Of a DNA stretch of 34,173 nucleotides, positions 16,372 through 24,581 are shown piece after piece. The DNA comes from Chitinophagaceae bacterium. GTDB lineage: Bacteria > Bacteroidota > Bacteroidia > Chitinophagales > Chitinophagaceae. The notes beneath the pieces were generated by a model, which was given only the letters and a program-made list of their open reading frames with translations, was not told the origin of the DNA and searched no databases. How positions within the stretch are numbered: the first letter of the stretch is position 1; each line of letters opens with the position of its first letter. The translations under genes and the position numbers were made by a program. The DNA lies in NCBI GenBank assembly GCA_009996675.1, contig JAACZQ010000061.1, positions 1-34,173 of the forward strand, in the 5' to 3' direction.

Positions 16372-16400
16372 AAAAAAGCAACCTGGAAGGTTGCTTTTTT
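16372..16400 (+). terminator. Terminator of the secreted-paralogue operon
   Basis: AAAAAAGCAACCT (16372-16384), loop GGA, AGGTTGCTTTTTT (16388-16400). A perfect 13-base-pair stem ending in a T run, 20 bases after the stop at 16351. Confidence 0.93.
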
Positions 16401-16484
16401 ATTGTCCAGCCTGCCCTGGCCCGCTGATGGAAACATTTTCCTTTTGGTACATTTTTGACCTATATTGAAGCAAATTCAACCAAA

Positions 16485-17342
16485 ATGGACCAGCGTATCA
16501 TCAAGCTCTACGACGAATACACCCACAAACCCTTACCCAGGGAGGTGTTCCTGAAAAGATTGGCCATCATCACCGGTAGTATTGGCGCTGCCATGGCCAT
16601 ACTGCCCATGTTAGAAAACAATTATGCGCATGCAGCTACCATATCATTGGATGATGACGAGCTGCATACCGAAGATATCACTTATGATGCCGATGGTGTT
16701 ACCATGAAAGCATACCTGGCCAAACCTAAAAAAGATGGCCGCTATGGTGGTGTAGAGATCATTCATGAAAACCGTGGCCTGAATGAACACATCAAAGACG
16801 TTGCACGGCGGGCAGCCAAAGCCGGCTATATAGCCATCGCGCCAGATGCCCTGTCCGCTGCCGGTGGAACACCCACCAATGAAGATGAGGCCCGTAAACT
16901 CTTTGCACAGATCGATGCCAAACAGAACCTGATTAATTTTGCCAAAGGGTTTGATTACCTGAAATCCAGGAAAGATTGCAATGGCTTTACCGGATGTGTT
17001 GGCTTTTGCTGGGGTGGCGGCCTGGTGAATCAGCTGGCGGTTAATGTGCCTACCCTCAATGCTGCAGTGGCTTTCTACGGACGACAGGCAGATATAGCCG
17101 ATGTACCTCGTATAAAAGCCGCTTTGCAATTACATTATGCCGGTCTGGATGAACGTATCAATGCGGGTATTCCTGCCTATGAAGAAGCACTGAAAAAAAA
17201 TAATATCCGCTACGAGCTGTTTATGTACGAGGGTGTTAATCATGCTTTTCATAACGATACATCCGGGGCCCGGTACAATGAAGCCGCCGCTAAACTGGCC
17301 TGGAAAAGAACACTTGATTGCTGGGCTGCAAACATGAAATAG
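16485..17342 (+). CDS. Dienelactone hydrolase family protein (YghX-like), probably exported
   Basis: A 285-residue alpha/beta-hydrolase. The catalytic triad is C175 in GFCWGGG, D222 in AGLDERI and H253 in GVNHAFHN, the Cys-Asp-His set of dienelactone hydrolases. Before the domain lies REVFLKRLAIITGSIGAAMAILPML (residues about 21-45), a hydrophobic stretch after basic residues that resembles the Tat-like leader of YghX relatives, but with KR instead of RR. Export is therefore uncertain. The physiological substrate is unknown; the family hydrolyses cyclic esters and related bonds. The ATG at 16485 is used; an in-frame TTG at 16455 would add ten residues. A serine hydrolase gene follows after 21 bases. 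Confidence 0.88.
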   Translation: MDQRIIKLYDEYTHKPLPREVFLKRLAIITGSIGAAMAILPMLENNYAHAATISLDDDELHTEDITYDADGVTMKAYLAKPKKDGRYGGVEIIHENRGLNEHIKDVARRAAKAGYIAIAPDALSAAGGTPTNEDEARKLFAQIDAKQNLINFAKGFDYLKSRKDCNGFTGCVGFCWGGGLVNQLAVNVPTLNAAVAFYGRQADIADVPRIKAALQLHYAGLDERINAGIPAYEEALKKNNIRYELFMYEGVNHAFHNDTSGARYNEAAAKLAWKRTLDCWAANMK

Positions 17343-17363
17343 TTTCAAAACATTATTGCAAGG

Positions 17364-18626
17364 ATGATCCGCTTTACCAAACACCCATTGGCGCTGCTGA
17401 GCAGTTTATTATTCTTTTGTTCGGCCCGGGCACAGGAAAAAACATCTGAATGGTTTCAGCAACTGCTGACCAGCAAAGCCGGACCCGGACTCTTACAGGT
17501 ACTGAATCACCCCGATAGTTTCCAGTACCAGGTGATCTATACTGTGATTGATCGTGACAAGGAAAACAGACCTAGTTTTACCAACCACTACCTGCATGTG
17601 GATGCCAACCGGTATTTCAATCCGGCTTCTACCGTTAAATTGCCAACGGCCTTAATGGCGCTACAGAAAATAAACAGTTTGTATAACCTGCCCGTGAACA
17701 AGTACTCGTCGATGTTAACCGATAGTGCATTCAGTGGCCAGACCAAGGTGCTATCGGATACCAGCTCTATCAAAGGCTTCCCCTCGATTGCTCATTATAT
17801 CAAAAAAATATTCCTGGTCAGCGATAATGATGCTTACAACCGTTTATATGAATTTACCGGCCAGCGATACCTGAACGAAAATTTATGGGCCAAAGGATTC
17901 CCCCAAGCCAGAATTGTTCGCCGTTTTACACCCATGAACGAGGAGGAGAACCGCCATACCAATCCCATCCGGTTTATGGATGGTAACCGGTTGCTGTACC
18001 GGCAAAGTCCGGTCCGCAGCGATCTTAGTTTCGACTACAGCAAACAGGTGTTCATCGGAAATGGCTACCTCGACCGCAATGATTCACTGATCCGCCAGCC
18101 AATGGATTTCACCAGACATAATAATCTGCCGCTGGAAACTTTACACGAGATGCTTCGGCGCGTCATTTTCCCGGAAACGGTGCCACCGGCCAATCGCTTT
18201 GACCTGACCCCGGATGATTACCGCTTCCTTTGGCAGTATATGTCGGAGTTGCCTTCCGAAAGCAAACACCCTGCTTACGATACCACTGAATTTTTTGACA
18301 GCTATACCAAATTTTTCTGGTTCAAAGCAGGGAAACAGAAAATTCCCGAACAGATTCGAAGCTTCAATAAAACGGGCTGGAGCTATGGATTCCTGACCGA
18401 TGCCGCGTATATCGTTGATTTTAAAAACAAAGTAGAATTTCTGATCAGTGGCGTGATTTATGTAAACCGGGATGCCATCCTGAATGATAACAAATACGAA
18501 TACACAGAAATTGGCTACCCGTTCTTCCGTGATGTGGGGAAAATTATATATGAGTATGAACTAAGCCGGAAAAGAAAATACAGTCCAGATCTGAGCCGGT
18601 ATAAATTTGATTACAATAAACCTTGA
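17364..18626 (+). CDS. Exported serine hydrolase with beta-lactamase class A-type motifs
   Basis: A 420-residue protein with a signal peptide (cleavage near SARAQ, residue 23). All three motifs of the penicillin-recognising fold are present in order: S89-T-V-K92 (FNPASTVKLP), S153-D-N155 (LVSDNDAYN) and K336-T-G338 (FNKTGWSYG). The spacing between the second and third motifs is about 180 residues, longer than the some 100 of true class A enzymes, and no clear omega-loop E-x2-L-N is seen. So it may be a peptidase or esterase rather than a working beta-lactamase. It likely acts in the periplasm on peptidoglycan or a related ester. The start has AAGG just upstream. It lies between the dienelactone hydrolase and a lipoprotein, in one probable operon. 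Fold is sure; activity is not. Confidence 0.82.
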   Translation: MIRFTKHPLALLSSLLFFCSARAQEKTSEWFQQLLTSKAGPGLLQVLNHPDSFQYQVIYTVIDRDKENRPSFTNHYLHVDANRYFNPASTVKLPTALMALQKINSLYNLPVNKYSSMLTDSAFSGQTKVLSDTSSIKGFPSIAHYIKKIFLVSDNDAYNRLYEFTGQRYLNENLWAKGFPQARIVRRFTPMNEEENRHTNPIRFMDGNRLLYRQSPVRSDLSFDYSKQVFIGNGYLDRNDSLIRQPMDFTRHNNLPLETLHEMLRRVIFPETVPPANRFDLTPDDYRFLWQYMSELPSESKHPAYDTTEFFDSYTKFFWFKAGKQKIPEQIRSFNKTGWSYGFLTDAAYIVDFKNKVEFLISGVIYVNRDAILNDNKYEYTEIGYPFFRDVGKIIYEYELSRKRKYSPDLSRYKFDYNKP

Positions 18627-18669
18627 TTATTGCAGGAAGCTTCGTAACTTAACGGTAAGCGAAACGACC

Positions 18670-18969
18670 ATGAGAAAAATGTTATTCATTTGCCTGCTAG
18701 CAGGTGTTTTGTTGTCTTGTAGCACCAAAAACAACCATGCCGAAACAGAGCAGCAGCTCAGGGAAACCATGACCCATTTTCTCTACGAAAAAAATCATTT
18801 CGATTCCAGCCATGTACGGTACCGGATAGATCAGGTTATCTTCTTTGAGGATCGCGACTTCTATGAGTGTGAGTTTACCGTACACATGCAACAAGCCGGG
18901 TTGGATACCATTGGGGTAATGAAAGCCCGGATTGCAAAAGATTTTTCAAAAGTATTGCGCAAATTATAA
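18670..18969 (+). CDS. Small lipoprotein of unknown function
   Basis: A 99-residue protein beginning MRKMLFICLLAGVLLSC, a signal-peptidase II lipobox with the modified cysteine at about residue 17. The mature part (about 80 residues) is charged and probably one alpha/beta domain; it contains a YECEFTVHMQ strand but no known catalytic motif. I do not recognise the family. The frame also opens upstream at 18607, but only the ATG at 18670 places the signal peptide at the N terminus. It follows the serine hydrolase by 43 bases on the same strand and is probably cotranscribed with it. Confidence 0.65.
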   Translation: MRKMLFICLLAGVLLSCSTKNNHAETEQQLRETMTHFLYEKNHFDSSHVRYRIDQVIFFEDRDFYECEFTVHMQQAGLDTIGVMKARIAKDFSKVLRKL

Positions 18970-19060
18970 TTTCGTATTGCGCGATTGTTTGCCATTTTCG
19001 CTTTGCCCCTTTGAACCAAAAGGGAGCTGAATTGTTATTACATTAAACAACCAACAAGAT

Positions 19061-20110
19061 ATGGCAGCAACCAACGCTTATGCAGCAATGGACCCTAAAT
19101 CACCCCTGGGTCCTTTTACTTTGGAACGGAGAACTCCGGGTCCAAACGATGTTCAGATTGAAATTCTTTATTGTGGCGTTTGTCACTCCGACATTCACCA
19201 GGTAAGGGATGAATGGGGCGGCTCTATTTTCCCCATGGTGCCTGGTCATGAAATTGTGGGCCGGGTTACTGCCGTTGGAGCCCAGGTTACCCAATTCAAG
19301 CCGGGCGATCTTGCCGGTGTCGGATGTTTTGTGGATTCCTGCCGCACTTGTCCGAATTGCCAGGCAGGTATTGAGCAATACTGCGATGAAGGTATGGTGG
19401 GTACTTATAATGGTCGTGAGCGTCATACCCAGGCACCTACCTATGGCGGGTATTCCACACAGATTGTGGTGGATGAAAAATATACACTTCGTGTATCGGA
19501 TAAACTGCCCCTGGCTGGTGTAGCCCCCCTGCTCTGTGCCGGCATCACCACCTATTCTCCTTTACGTCACGTAGGTGTGGGGAAGGGGCATAAAGTTGGG
19601 GTACTGGGATTGGGTGGACTGGGACATATGGCGGTAAAATTTGCCGCTTCATTTGGCGCTGAAGTAACCATGCTGAGTTCATCCCCCTCCAAAGAAGCAG
19701 ATGCCCGTAAACTGGGCGCACATCATTTTGCCCTCACTTCAGATCCCGCTACTATGAAGCAATTGCGGAATCATTTTGATTTCATACTCAATACTGTTTC
19801 CGCACCACACGATTACAGTACTTATCTGAACCTGTTGCGTACCAATGGTACTATGATTGTGGTGGGTGTACCTCCATCGCCATCTGCAGTACCTGCTTTC
19901 GATCTCATCATGCAAAGACGCAGCATCATCGGATCGCTGATCGGTGGCATACGCGAAACACAGGAAATGCTGGATTATTGCGCAGAACACAATATTGTAT
20001 CTGAGGTTGAAGTTATTCCCGTTCAACAGATTAACGAAGCTTATGAACGCATGATCAAAGGCGATGTTCGTTATCGTTTTGTAATTGATACCGCTTCGCT
20101 GCGATCTTAA
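19061..20110 (+). CDS. Zinc-dependent alcohol dehydrogenase, cinnamyl-alcohol/YahK type
   Basis: A 349-residue medium-chain dehydrogenase reducing aldehydes with NADPH. The catalytic zinc site is C37-G-V-C-H in LYCGVCHSDIHQ with GHEIVGRV. The structural zinc is bound by C-x2-C-x2-C-x7-C in DSCRTCPNCQAGIEQYCDE. The Rossmann loop is GVLGLGGLGHMAVKFA. The overall pattern is that of the CAD/YahK subgroup, which is NADP-dependent with broad aldehyde specificity; the actual substrate is unknown. The upstream 90 bases show only an imperfect promoter box (TAATTTCG near 18967) and a small CCCTTT/AAAGGG repeat. It is monocistronic and ends in a strong hairpin. The ATG at 19061 gives the standard N terminus. 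Confidence 0.92.
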   Translation: MAATNAYAAMDPKSPLGPFTLERRTPGPNDVQIEILYCGVCHSDIHQVRDEWGGSIFPMVPGHEIVGRVTAVGAQVTQFKPGDLAGVGCFVDSCRTCPNCQAGIEQYCDEGMVGTYNGRERHTQAPTYGGYSTQIVVDEKYTLRVSDKLPLAGVAPLLCAGITTYSPLRHVGVGKGHKVGVLGLGGLGHMAVKFAASFGAEVTMLSSSPSKEADARKLGAHHFALTSDPATMKQLRNHFDFILNTVSAPHDYSTYLNLLRTNGTMIVVGVPPSPSAVPAFDLIMQRRSIIGSLIGGIRETQEMLDYCAEHNIVSEVEVIPVQQINEAYERMIKGDVRYRFVIDTASLRS

Positions 20111-20128
20111 TAGGCATGTCATACAAAA

Positions 20129-20160
20129 CAAAAGCCTGTTTCATTCGAAACAGGCTTTTG
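20129..20160. terminator. Bidirectional terminator between the alcohol dehydrogenase and the DUF1569 gene
   Basis: CAAAAGCCTGTTTC (20129-20142), loop ATTC, GAAACAGGCTTTTG (20147-20160). It lies directly after the stop of the plus gene and one base before the stop of the minus gene. Confidence 0.92.
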
Positions 20161-20161
20161 T

Positions 20162-20611
20162 TTATACGCCAAACTGACGAAGGTGGTGATCGGTGTGTTT
20201 CCAAATCAGTATACTCCATTCATCCCGGCTCATTTTACCAAAAAACGGATGCGGCTCCTGAACCAGTGATTCAGGCCCAGCAGCTGTTAGTCGTTGCAGC
20301 AATAATATGAGTTTCCCTTTCTCAGTATCAAAATCACAGATTTCCTTACGAATGAACAGCGGGTGTGTGGGCAGGTTTTGTGAAAAAGGCTTTGGGCCTA
20401 CCATTTGCTTTTTGGCAAAAGAACCCACCAGATAACCAATCAGGGTTCGTTTAATTGTTACATCCCCCAAGGCCATAGCTATGCCCACCTGGGCATGGGA
20501 CAGCATTTGCGCTACATTCATCTTACCCCATAAAGCCGGGGTGGCTGGTTGCAGTTTTTCGATCCGACTGATCAAATCATTGGTAACAGCCGGGTCAAAG
20601 ACGTTGTACAT
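20162..20611 (-). CDS. DUF1569 (DinB-like) protein
   Basis: A 149-residue protein of the DinB/YfiT-like helical-bundle superfamily. Conserved positions are LWGKMNVAQMLSHAQVGIAMALGD near the N terminus, HPFFGKMSRDEWSILIWKHTDHHLRQFGV at the C terminus, and histidines at both ends that could form a metal site (H38, and H141-H142). Function of DUF1569 proteins is unknown; related proteins include thiol transferases. No signal peptide. The ATG at 20611 is the only sensible start. It stands alone between two terminators and faces the FKBP gene. Confidence 0.82.
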   Translation of the reverse strand: MYNVFDPAVTNDLISRIEKLQPATPALWGKMNVAQMLSHAQVGIAMALGDVTIKRTLIGYLVGSFAKKQMVGPKPFSQNLPTHPLFIRKEICDFDTEKGKLILLLQRLTAAGPESLVQEPHPFFGKMSRDEWSILIWKHTDHHLRQFGV

Positions 20612-20661
20612 GGGTTATTTTTTTGAAAATTACTCAAACATCATGAGCCCGCAAACTTTGG

Positions 20662-20669
20662 TATCTTTG
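20662..20669 (+). promoter_or_regulatory. Promoter -7 element of the FKBP gene
   Basis: A perfect TATCTTTG, 11 bases before the ATG at 20681. The leader would be only about 5 bases. A TTG lies in a T run at 20623-20625, too far upstream to be its partner. Confidence 0.5.
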
Positions 20670-20680
20670 CGAAAAAACAT

Positions 20681-21115
20681 ATGGGTGTAGCAGATCAATT
20701 GGCCAAGCTGAAGGCAGAAAAATCAGCAGCCAACTTACAGGCAGGCCAGGATTTTCTGGCAAACAATAAAAACAGGCCCGAAGTAACAGAGCTGGCCAGT
20801 GGTCTTCAGTATGAAATACTCCTGGCTGGAGAAGGACCCAAACCCGCAGCCCACCAGGAAGTGACCTGTCATTACCATGGTACCCTGATCGACGGAACCA
20901 TTTTCGACAGTTCTGTGCAGCGTGGCCGTCCGGCTTCTTTTCCATTAAATATGGTGATTAAAGGCTGGACCGAGGGCTTACAGTTGATGCCAACCGGCAG
21001 CAAATGGCGCTTTTTCATTCCGCCGCACCTGGCCTATGGCGACCGCCAGGTAAGTGCCCAGATCGGTCCGAACAGCACCCTGATTTTTGATGTGGAACTG
21101 ATTAGTTTCCGATAG
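20681..21115 (+). CDS. FKBP-type peptidyl-prolyl isomerase (FklB/Mip-like)
   Basis: A 144-residue cytoplasmic isomerase. A short N-terminal helix (residues 1-35, FLANNKNRPEVTEL, with the linker seen in Mip/FklB proteins) precedes the FKBP domain. Active-site residues are Y64 in VTCHYHGTL, F75-D76 in GTIFDSS, W95-type aromatic in IKGWTEGLQLMPTG, and the AYGDRQ loop. It catalyses cis-trans isomerisation of proline bonds and aids folding. There is no signal peptide, unlike periplasmic FkpA. It is monocistronic with a promoter box 11 bases upstream and a strong hairpin after the stop. Confidence 0.93.
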   Translation: MGVADQLAKLKAEKSAANLQAGQDFLANNKNRPEVTELASGLQYEILLAGEGPKPAAHQEVTCHYHGTLIDGTIFDSSVQRGRPASFPLNMVIKGWTEGLQLMPTGSKWRFFIPPHLAYGDRQVSAQIGPNSTLIFDVELISFR

Positions 21116-21117
21116 AC

Positions 21118-21160
21118 AAATAAACCAAAGCCGCCCCGAATGGGCGGTTTTGGTTTATTT
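21118..21160. terminator. Bidirectional terminator between the FKBP and photolyase genes
   Basis: AAATAAACCAAAGCCGCCC (21118-21136) pairs with GGGCGGTTTTGGTTTATTT (21142-21160), one G-T mismatch, loop of five bases. It lies between the stops of both converging genes. Confidence 0.92.
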
Positions 21161-21172
21161 ATCAAGTAGTTT

Positions 21173-22483
21173 TTACTGTTTCAGGGCTTTAGCATATACA
21201 TCCAAGGCCCTTTTCCTGGCCTGTTCATGCACAACAATCGGACGGGGATATTCGAAACTATCCAGTTCGGGTATCCATTTACGGATATAATCCAGCTTTT
21301 TGTCGAATTTCTCTGTTTGCAATGCAGGATTGAAAATCCTGAAATAGGGTGCTGCATCGCAACCGCTGCTGCTGGCCCATTGCCAGCCGCCATTATTGGC
21401 CGCCAGGTCATAATCCAGTAGTTTCTGTGCAAAATAAGCTTCGCCCCAGCGCCAGTCTATCAACAGGTGCTTTACCAGGAATGAGGCGGTAATCATGCGC
21501 ACCCGGTTATGCATATAACCGGTTTCGTTCAGCTCACGCATCCCAGCATCAACAATGGGGTAACCAGTCTTGCCGGCACACCAGGCAGCAAATTCTGCTT
21601 CGTTATTACGCCAGAGCACACGATCGTATTCTGGTTTGAAAGAAGCCCCCTTGCCTACCTGTGGAAAATGCCAGAGAATGGCGTGGTAAAAATCCCGCCA
21701 GATCAATTCATTCAGATAAACATCACTTTTAGCTAAAGCGGTGGTTACCAATTGCCGTATACTCACCGTCCCAAAACGAAGGTGTATTCCCATTTTGGTG
21801 GTACCAGCCTCCAAACCGGGAAAATCCCTGGTGGCTGCATATTGCCGGATGATTTCATCCTTAGGAATGCGTGCAGGAAAACGGCAGGATACGGGTCTAA
21901 ATCCAATCGATTCCAGGGAAGGAATCGGAATAGTTTGTTGTTTGATAAAATGTGAAAAATACTTTTCAGTTGGGTAGGCTCTATAGTAAAATGGTTGTAA
22001 AGTAGCGCGCCATTTTTTACTGTAAGGCGTATAAACCGTATAGGGTTTACCATCATCTTTCAGCACTTCTGCTTTTTCAAAAATTACCTGGTCTTTATAC
22101 GTATGCAATACCGCTCCGTGACTGCGCAATAAAGCTGCTACCTGTGTTTCTCGTTCCAGGGCATAGGGATCATAATCGTGATTGGCATATACCGCTTGCA
22201 CATCATACAGCTGCAATAATTCCCTGAATATTTCCAGCGGAAAGCCGTGGTATACCCGCAGACTGCTACCCATCACTGCCAACTGTTCCTGTAAGGTCTC
22301 TAATGCCTCGCGAATAAATACCAGTCTTTTATCTGCACGGTCTTCCAGTCGATCCAGGATATTACGGTCAAAGATGAAAACAGGAAGTACCGGCTTTCCG
22401 CTTCTCAATGCATGGTATAATGCCGCATTGTCTGTCAAACGCAGATCCCGGCGGAACCACATGATATGAACAGTTGGTTTCAT
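21173..22483 (-). CDS. phr: Deoxyribodipyrimidine photolyase (class I)
   Basis: A 436-residue flavoprotein that repairs UV pyrimidine dimers using light. The N-terminal Rossmann antenna domain starts MWFRRDLRLTDNAAL, and the C-terminal helical domain binds FAD. Motifs seen include LIWRDFYHAIL, TGYPIVDAGMRELNETGYMHNRVRMITASFLVKHLLIDWRWGE and the FAD/DNA-binding GGWQWASSSGCDAAPYFRIFNP. The tryptophans of the electron-transfer chain sit in those stretches. The length is normal for class I CPD enzymes. The upstream gene on the same strand (PabC-like) ends 42 bases before it, so both may be cotranscribed; many class I enzymes carry a methenyltetrahydrofolate antenna, which links the two. Whether this protein binds folate or a deazaflavin cannot be decided. 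Confidence 0.93.
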   Translation of the reverse strand: MKPTVHIMWFRRDLRLTDNAALYHALRSGKPVLPVFIFDRNILDRLEDRADKRLVFIREALETLQEQLAVMGSSLRVYHGFPLEIFRELLQLYDVQAVYANHDYDPYALERETQVAALLRSHGAVLHTYKDQVIFEKAEVLKDDGKPYTVYTPYSKKWRATLQPFYYRAYPTEKYFSHFIKQQTIPIPSLESIGFRPVSCRFPARIPKDEIIRQYAATRDFPGLEAGTTKMGIHLRFGTVSIRQLVTTALAKSDVYLNELIWRDFYHAILWHFPQVGKGASFKPEYDRVLWRNNEAEFAAWCAGKTGYPIVDAGMRELNETGYMHNRVRMITASFLVKHLLIDWRWGEAYFAQKLLDYDLAANNGGWQWASSSGCDAAPYFRIFNPALQTEKFDKKLDYIRKWIPELDSFEYPRPIVVHEQARKRALDVYAKALKQ

Positions 22484-22525
22484 GCAATGATTAAACAGTC
22501 AATTGTTTAAATGGTTCTGTCAGCG

Positions 22526-23371
22526 TTACAGCGACTGTACAAAATTTCGATAAAAGTCTGCAGCCAGTTCGCCTGTATAATTCGTTCCGCCTACCTGCTT
22601 CACCCACCTGATACCATGAATGGCATTGGTTATAAATATCTCGGAAGCTTCCAAGAGATTATCGGCGGGTATTTGTGTTTCAGTTACCGGAATACCTGCT
22701 TTGCGAAAACTTTGCAGTAAATGGCGACGCATAACACCGTTCACCGGCCCTTCTTCAAGCGAGGGCGTGAGGATCATACCATCTTTCACCAGAAACAGAT
22801 TGGCGATGGTACAATCGGCCAGCCGGTCGTAAGGGTTGAGGAGGATGGCATCATTCAGCTTATTTTCTTTTGCCCATAAAGCAGCCATAAGGTAGGGCAG
22901 ATAATTATTGCTTTTCAGCATGGAATACTGGTCGCATACTTTTCTGGCATCCCGGAAAACATCCATAACCAGACCGTTCTCATTCCATTGCTGTGTGGCC
23001 GGGTTGAGTTCCCATGACTCGATAAGATGATGCGGGTAATGGTTTTGCGGATCATATACCCCTCCAGGTCCCCGAAAAACCATCAAGCGGACCCTTGCCA
23101 TCCGCTGGTGGCCGTTGGTACGAACCAGCTTGAGTACCTGTTCTTCCAGCCAATGGCTGTTGAAAAAAGCGGGCGGTTCAAACCGCAGGCGTTCAATAGA
23201 CTGCAGCAATCGCTCAAAATGGTAATCCCGCAGGACCAGCCTGTCATCTATCACGCGCATGGTTTCAAAACAGCCATCCCCGTAACGGAAGGAACGGTTA
23301 TCGGGGTCTATGGCTATCTGGCCGTTTCGGCGCAACTGCCCGTCGTAAAAAAGAAAATCGCTGGCTGCCAT
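22526..23371 (-). CDS. pabC: Class IV aminotransferase fold, aminodeoxychorismate lyase-like
   Basis: A 281-residue PLP enzyme. The N terminus FLFYDGQLRRNGQIAIDPDNRSFRYGDGCFETMRV is the fold-type IV pattern, with RYGDGCFETMR favouring aminodeoxychorismate lyase (4-aminobenzoate synthesis for folate) over branched-chain aminotransferase. The PLP lysine is in SMLKSNNYL (about residue 152), and the C-terminal ITNAIHGIRWV closes the active site. The ATG at 23371 is chosen; upstream in-frame start codons only extend into an unrelated hydrophobic stretch. It precedes the photolyase gene on the same strand by 42 bases and is divergent from the Nif3-like gene with a 49-base gap and no clear promoter box. 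Subfamily (lyase versus D- or branched-chain aminotransferase) is moderately sure. Confidence 0.75.
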   Translation of the reverse strand: MAASDFLFYDGQLRRNGQIAIDPDNRSFRYGDGCFETMRVIDDRLVLRDYHFERLLQSIERLRFEPPAFFNSHWLEEQVLKLVRTNGHQRMARVRLMVFRGPGGVYDPQNHYPHHLIESWELNPATQQWNENGLVMDVFRDARKVCDQYSMLKSNNYLPYLMAALWAKENKLNDAILLNPYDRLADCTIANLFLVKDGMILTPSLEEGPVNGVMRRHLLQSFRKAGIPVTETQIPADNLLEASEIFITNAIHGIRWVKQVGGTNYTGELAADFYRNFVQSL

Positions 23372-23420
23372 GGCATAAATTGAGGAATGAAGGTAAATTA
23401 GCCGCACGCAATCTACAAAC

Positions 23421-24521
23421 ATGCAAATCAAAGAGATCATACGTTTACTGGAGGCTGAAGCCCCGCCGGTACTGCAGGAGTCCTACGACAATACCGGTTT
23501 ACTCACCGGGAACCCCGGTTGGGAATGCAAGGGTGTATTATGCAGCCTTGATGCCACGGAAGCGGTGATCCTGGAAGCCCTAAACAGGGGTTGTAACCTG
23601 GTAGTGGCCCATCACCCCATCTTATTCAGTGGTTTAAAAAAACTAAATGGCAAAAACTATGTGGAACAAGCCATTATTGCAGCCATCAAACATGATATAG
23701 CCATTTATGCCATTCATACCAATCTCGATAATATACTGACCGGCGTAAATGGCCGGATCGCAGACCAGTTGGGGCTTGTAAACAAACGCATCCTGTTACC
23801 CAAACCAGGAATGCTAATGAAGCTGCACACATTTGTCCCGGCTGCACAGGCCGCCACACTCCGGCAGGCTTTGTTTGAAGCAGGTGCCGGAGATATCGGC
23901 CGGTATAGCCATTGTAGTTTTAACACAGCCGGCACCGGAACCTTTCAGGCTGGTTCGGGCACCAATCCATTTGTGGGTGAAGAAGGTGTAATACACGAGG
24001 AACAGGAAATCCGGATTGAAGTAATTTTTCCGATCTATCTGCAGACAGCTGTGCTGGAAGCCTTATTCAAAGCCCATCCGTATGAAGAAGTGGCCTATGA
24101 CCTGATCAGCTTATCAAATGATTATCAATCTGTTGGAAGTGGTTTACTGGGCGAATTACCCAATCCGGTGACCGAAAAGGCATTTTTCAACCAATTAATG
24201 GAAGTTTTTGGTCTGAAAGCGGTGCGGCATACGCCGTTTTTGGGCAAAACCCTGCAAAAAATAGCCATTTGCGGGGGTGCCGGAAGCTTTTTAACCGGAA
24301 AAGCCATTGCTGCCGGGGCCGATTGTTTCATTACCGCGGATGTAAAATATCATGAATTTTTTGATGCGAATGGCCGGCTGGTGATTGCGGATATTGGTCA
24401 TTGGGAAAGTGAACAATTCACCGTTGATTTACTGCTTGATATTTTACGGGCTAAATTCCCTACCTTTGCCGTCCTCAAATCAGGTACCATCACCAATCCG
24501 GTGAACCATTTCCTGGGCTGA
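23421..24521 (+). CDS. Nif3-like dinuclear metal-centre protein
   Basis: A 366-residue Nif3/DUF34 protein, the longer form with a middle insertion. Metal ligands seen are the histidines of VVAHHPILFSG (about 66-67), the IHTNLDN aspartate, and the C-terminal IADIGHWESEQF. These form a di-metal site in a toroidal hexamer in solved relatives. The insertion (about 135-230) is a PII-like domain in family members. Function is unsettled; it is often misannotated as GTP cyclohydrolase I type 2, and a metallochaperone or hydrolase role has been proposed. The C4 zinc-ribbon gene follows after 60 bases on the same strand, a pairing conserved in many bacteria. The ATG at 23421 starts the family's usual N-terminal helix. 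Confidence 0.9.
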   Translation: MQIKEIIRLLEAEAPPVLQESYDNTGLLTGNPGWECKGVLCSLDATEAVILEALNRGCNLVVAHHPILFSGLKKLNGKNYVEQAIIAAIKHDIAIYAIHTNLDNILTGVNGRIADQLGLVNKRILLPKPGMLMKLHTFVPAAQAATLRQALFEAGAGDIGRYSHCSFNTAGTGTFQAGSGTNPFVGEEGVIHEEQEIRIEVIFPIYLQTAVLEALFKAHPYEEVAYDLISLSNDYQSVGSGLLGELPNPVTEKAFFNQLMEVFGLKAVRHTPFLGKTLQKIAICGGAGSFLTGKAIAAGADCFITADVKYHEFFDANGRLVIADIGHWESEQFTVDLLLDILRAKFPTFAVLKSGTITNPVNHFLG

Positions 24522-24581
24522 GCCGGACCGTACAACCAGGTGGTTGGGCCCGGAACTACAAACCTCAAACCATAAACAAAT

